Below are positions 62,001 through 64,000 of a stretch of DNA of 64,000 nucleotides, one piece after another. Origin of the DNA: Antedon bifida. Lineage: Eukaryota; Echinodermata; Crinoidea; Comatulida; Antedonidae. The notes below the pieces were generated by a model. That model made no database searches. It saw nothing but the letters and a program-made list of their open reading frames with translations, and was not told where the DNA came from. Position 1 is the first letter of the stretch. Each line of letters opens with the position of its first letter. A program made the translations under genes and the position numbers. Location of the stretch: contig OY727096.1 of assembly GCA_963402885.1 (NCBI GenBank), forward strand, positions 22,983,820 through 23,047,819. The letters run 5' to 3'.

Positions 62001-63715
62001 TGCTGCAAAGATCATCAAACTGATGCACGAAAATATTCTTTCAGTAAGTGCTTTTGTTTTTTCCATAATCTATAAAACTATACAATTTTTATAACGCACC
62101 TGAATAGATTATTGTCATTTGATTGGAGGATTTTGGATCACATGATGTTTAATAGTACTATTAAACTTATATCAGAGTGCATATTCTTGTGTAACATACA
62201 CGATATAACTTTTCATCTTTTACCTCATGAAATTATTTACCCCATTGCACTCTTAAACATTCATTAGTTGTATATATTTGCATTGCAGAGCACTATTAAC
62301 TCTTTTTTTTTACCAATACAGAACATCTCAACAGTGGATGCACTATCCCAGATCTCTCTTGTTATGATCCAAAACTATGACTTTTCTGCAATTTCCAATG
62401 AAAATCAAGGATTGATGTCACCTCATAAAAGAGCGGGACTTAGCAGACGACCTCTTGGAAACTTAACATCGTTCATGAAAGTTCTTAGTCAGGTTATGTG
62501 TTCTTTTAACAAGAAGATGTCCACTGTGTCTGATAAAAAAGCAGATGTGAGTAAAAGTTTATTTTAAACCCTCAATTATTGGTGTTTTGTGTGTGGAGAA
62601 ACCAACAAAACAAACAAATAAGTGTACAATCAATTTATTGTATGTTGTGTCTATTTTATTTGCATTTTGTGTTCTTTTAACAGGTTCCTCCAATGGGTAC
62701 TCACATTGTGTCGGCCATAACTAATTTCTTAGAGGTACTATCCCGGCTTGTGGCTCATTTCACCTTACCTAAACATCTGATAGCATTGTTGGATAAGATT
62801 GTAAAATCTGTTGCTGAGTTCTATGATCCATTGTCAAGGTAACTAAAATTGTTGTCAATCTGATGCCAATTTATTAGTGTAAAAATTTGTTTGCCATTCA
62901 TTTACAAAATTGGTGGAAAATGTTTGTTGTTTTTGTATAAAACCATTGAACATTCTGATGTCCATGAGTAACTTGTGTACTATACTAATTTTCAACCAAT
63001 ATTTTTTGGAATTATAATTTTCTTGTTTATACATGGCAAAGAATGGAGTTTCATAGAACACAATGATTTTTAATGTAATGAATTTGCTTTGGGTTTTCCT
63101 TAATTATAGGAAGGGTGTTTGTACAGCATCACAGATATCAGCTGTAGATGACAAACTTAAGAAGTTCTTACTTGAACTCTTCACTGCTGTGCAGAACAGG
63201 ATCAAGGGTCAATTTGATAACAGATTACTTGCTATCATGTCACCGATTTTAGAGAAGACATTAAATCATCCAAAACGCAATATTAAAAGTCAAGCCGTAC
63301 TCTTCTGGAACTCTACCTTTGGAAAAGCCAAACAGCTTGATTATCCAAAAGATATTAAGTAAGAATTTTTTTAATTTTAAGATTTTGGGAATAACCTACA
63401 AACTGTCCTGGACAAAAATAGAACTGGAGAAAAATAGTGGAAAGTGTAATATGTTGCACCATGAAAAGATGAAATATGTCATTCTGGGTTGAATGTATTT
63501 GTTTGTTTATATCTTAAGCTTAATGTTGTGAGTAAAGCATCTTGTATCTTTTTTATTTATGTTTACTATGACATAAATGAATATTATTTCTTCCTTTTCT
63601 CGATTATAGGCCTGTGTTGAAGAAGGTAAATCAGAAAACACCTCTATTGCTACCAAGCTGGTCAAATGAAGGTGATGAAGTTGTGGAAGAAACCCCAATT
63701 AGTCAATTTAATGAT
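56055..63715 (+). CDS. RIF1: RIF1, replication timing regulatory factor (N-terminal part, continues beyond window)
   Basis: RIF1 recruits PP1 phosphatase to chromatin, controls replication timing and acts with 53BP1 at double-strand breaks. Twenty coding exons here: 56055-56185, 56549-56751, 57294-57397, 57818-57912, 58035-58317, 58605-58743, 58855-59006, 59283-59406, 59701-59868, 60032-60142, 60291-60448, 60639-60722, 60823-60890, 61267-61447, 61554-61658, 61894-62043, 62322-62546, 62684-62838, 63110-63358, 63610-63715; 2991 nt, 997 aa, all in frame. They cover the helical-repeat Rif1 N-terminal domain. Family landmarks: AALQAVGFCIYHEDI, TRALWCIAKQSFP, TLHRGGSLINS, TNEVNQGDSLEHDFSTMYAA, LFWNSTFGKAK. 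The C-terminal PP1- and DNA-binding parts lie outside. An in-frame ATG at 56040 is a possible alternative start; 56055/56058 have better initiation context. Confidence 0.95.
58370..58510. repeat. Dispersed repeat (gtcccc family) in a RIF1 intron
   Basis: gaactcctattaaaaggaca ... ccccttaatagcggtgctcc ... ataggagtgtcccc. Same family as 27108 and 27555; here the two ends are roughly inverted to each other. Confidence 0.6.
61071..61232. mobile_element. TTA-family MITE in a RIF1 intron
   Basis: Terminal repeats aactctgtctacactatcaa and complement (gatagtgtagaaagagct). The inner core is tgtgatgtgtccatatatgg ... caaatcaca. Right flank TTA; left flank mutated. It ends about 30 bp before the acceptor of the next exon. 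Confidence 0.88.
61728..61774. mobile_element. 47-bp terminal-repeat-only MITE in a RIF1 intron
   Basis: aactctgtctacactatcac followed almost directly by tttgatagtgtagacagagc. TTA at 61725-61727 and 61775-61777 forms a target duplication. No inner core. It is the smallest member of the family in the window. Confidence 0.9.
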
Positions 63716-64000
63716 GTAAGTTTCGGTATTTTTAATCATTTAAACATTTGTATCATAATTTACTAATACCCCAAAGCAGGTTTTTCCAGCCAGATTTACG
63801 AAAGAATTTAAGAAAATCTAAGAGTGATAGGTCAGTCATAGCCATTGTAAAAAAAAAACAAACCCATAGACTATATTTTGTCAATTAGATCTATAATACA
63901 ATACATTTGAATTGATTGAACATATATCATATATAATTTGATATTGACCAAAGTTAATTTCTATATTGGGAGAACGCTTAAAATAATATTGATATGAAAT

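Overview
The window is animal nuclear DNA. It is AT-rich (roughly one third G+C by eye) and intron-dense, with GT-AG splice sites, many tandem arrays and short inverted-repeat transposons, and no bacterial features. RIF1, PKI, SNRNP48 and PYCR together with multi-exon NACHT-LRR receptors carrying death-fold N-termini indicate an invertebrate deuterostome. An echinoderm is most likely; a feather-star-like species is only a guess.

Layout. 1-4600: a 53-bp tandem array, then a cluster of palindromic elements. 4609-6575 (+): a cAMP-dependent protein kinase inhibitor (PKI) of 79 aa in two coding exons, apparently joined through a GC-AG intron. 6576-20072: a gene-poor stretch with tandem arrays, a decayed LINE 3' end and several short transposons. 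20073-25287 (-): SNRNP48 (U11/U12-48K, 322 aa, 8 coding exons). 26278-29252 (-): a PYCR3-like pyrroline-5-carboxylate reductase (272 aa, 6 exons) with a minisatellite in an intron. 30990-35295 (-) and 42122-51440 (-): two paralogous NLR genes, DED-like region + linker + NACHT + LRR. They are separated by a 2.6-kb foldback element and other repeats. 56055-63715 (+): the first 997 residues (20 coding exons) of RIF1, running off the right edge.

All multi-exon models were built by hand from splice consensus. Every junction keeps frame and the exon lengths add up: NLR1 985 aa, NLR2 1186 aa, SNRNP48 322 aa, PYCR 272 aa, RIF1 997 aa so far.

The housekeeping genes (PKI signalling, minor-spliceosome U11/U12 recognition, proline synthesis, replication timing/DNA repair) have no evident joint function. 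The accessory part is the NLR pair. It looks like a tandem innate-immune receptor cluster that diversifies by duplicating short symmetric phase-1 linker exons between the death-fold and NACHT parts, and by changing the number of a two-LRR unit of about 57 residues (three units in NLR1, five in NLR2).

Short non-autonomous transposons (a TTA/TAA-flanked family with at least seven copies, a TA-flanked 1.5-kb element, a foldback element) fill the introns and intergenic DNA. Several carry perfect matches to animal transcription-factor sites (CArG boxes, DR1 nuclear-receptor sites).
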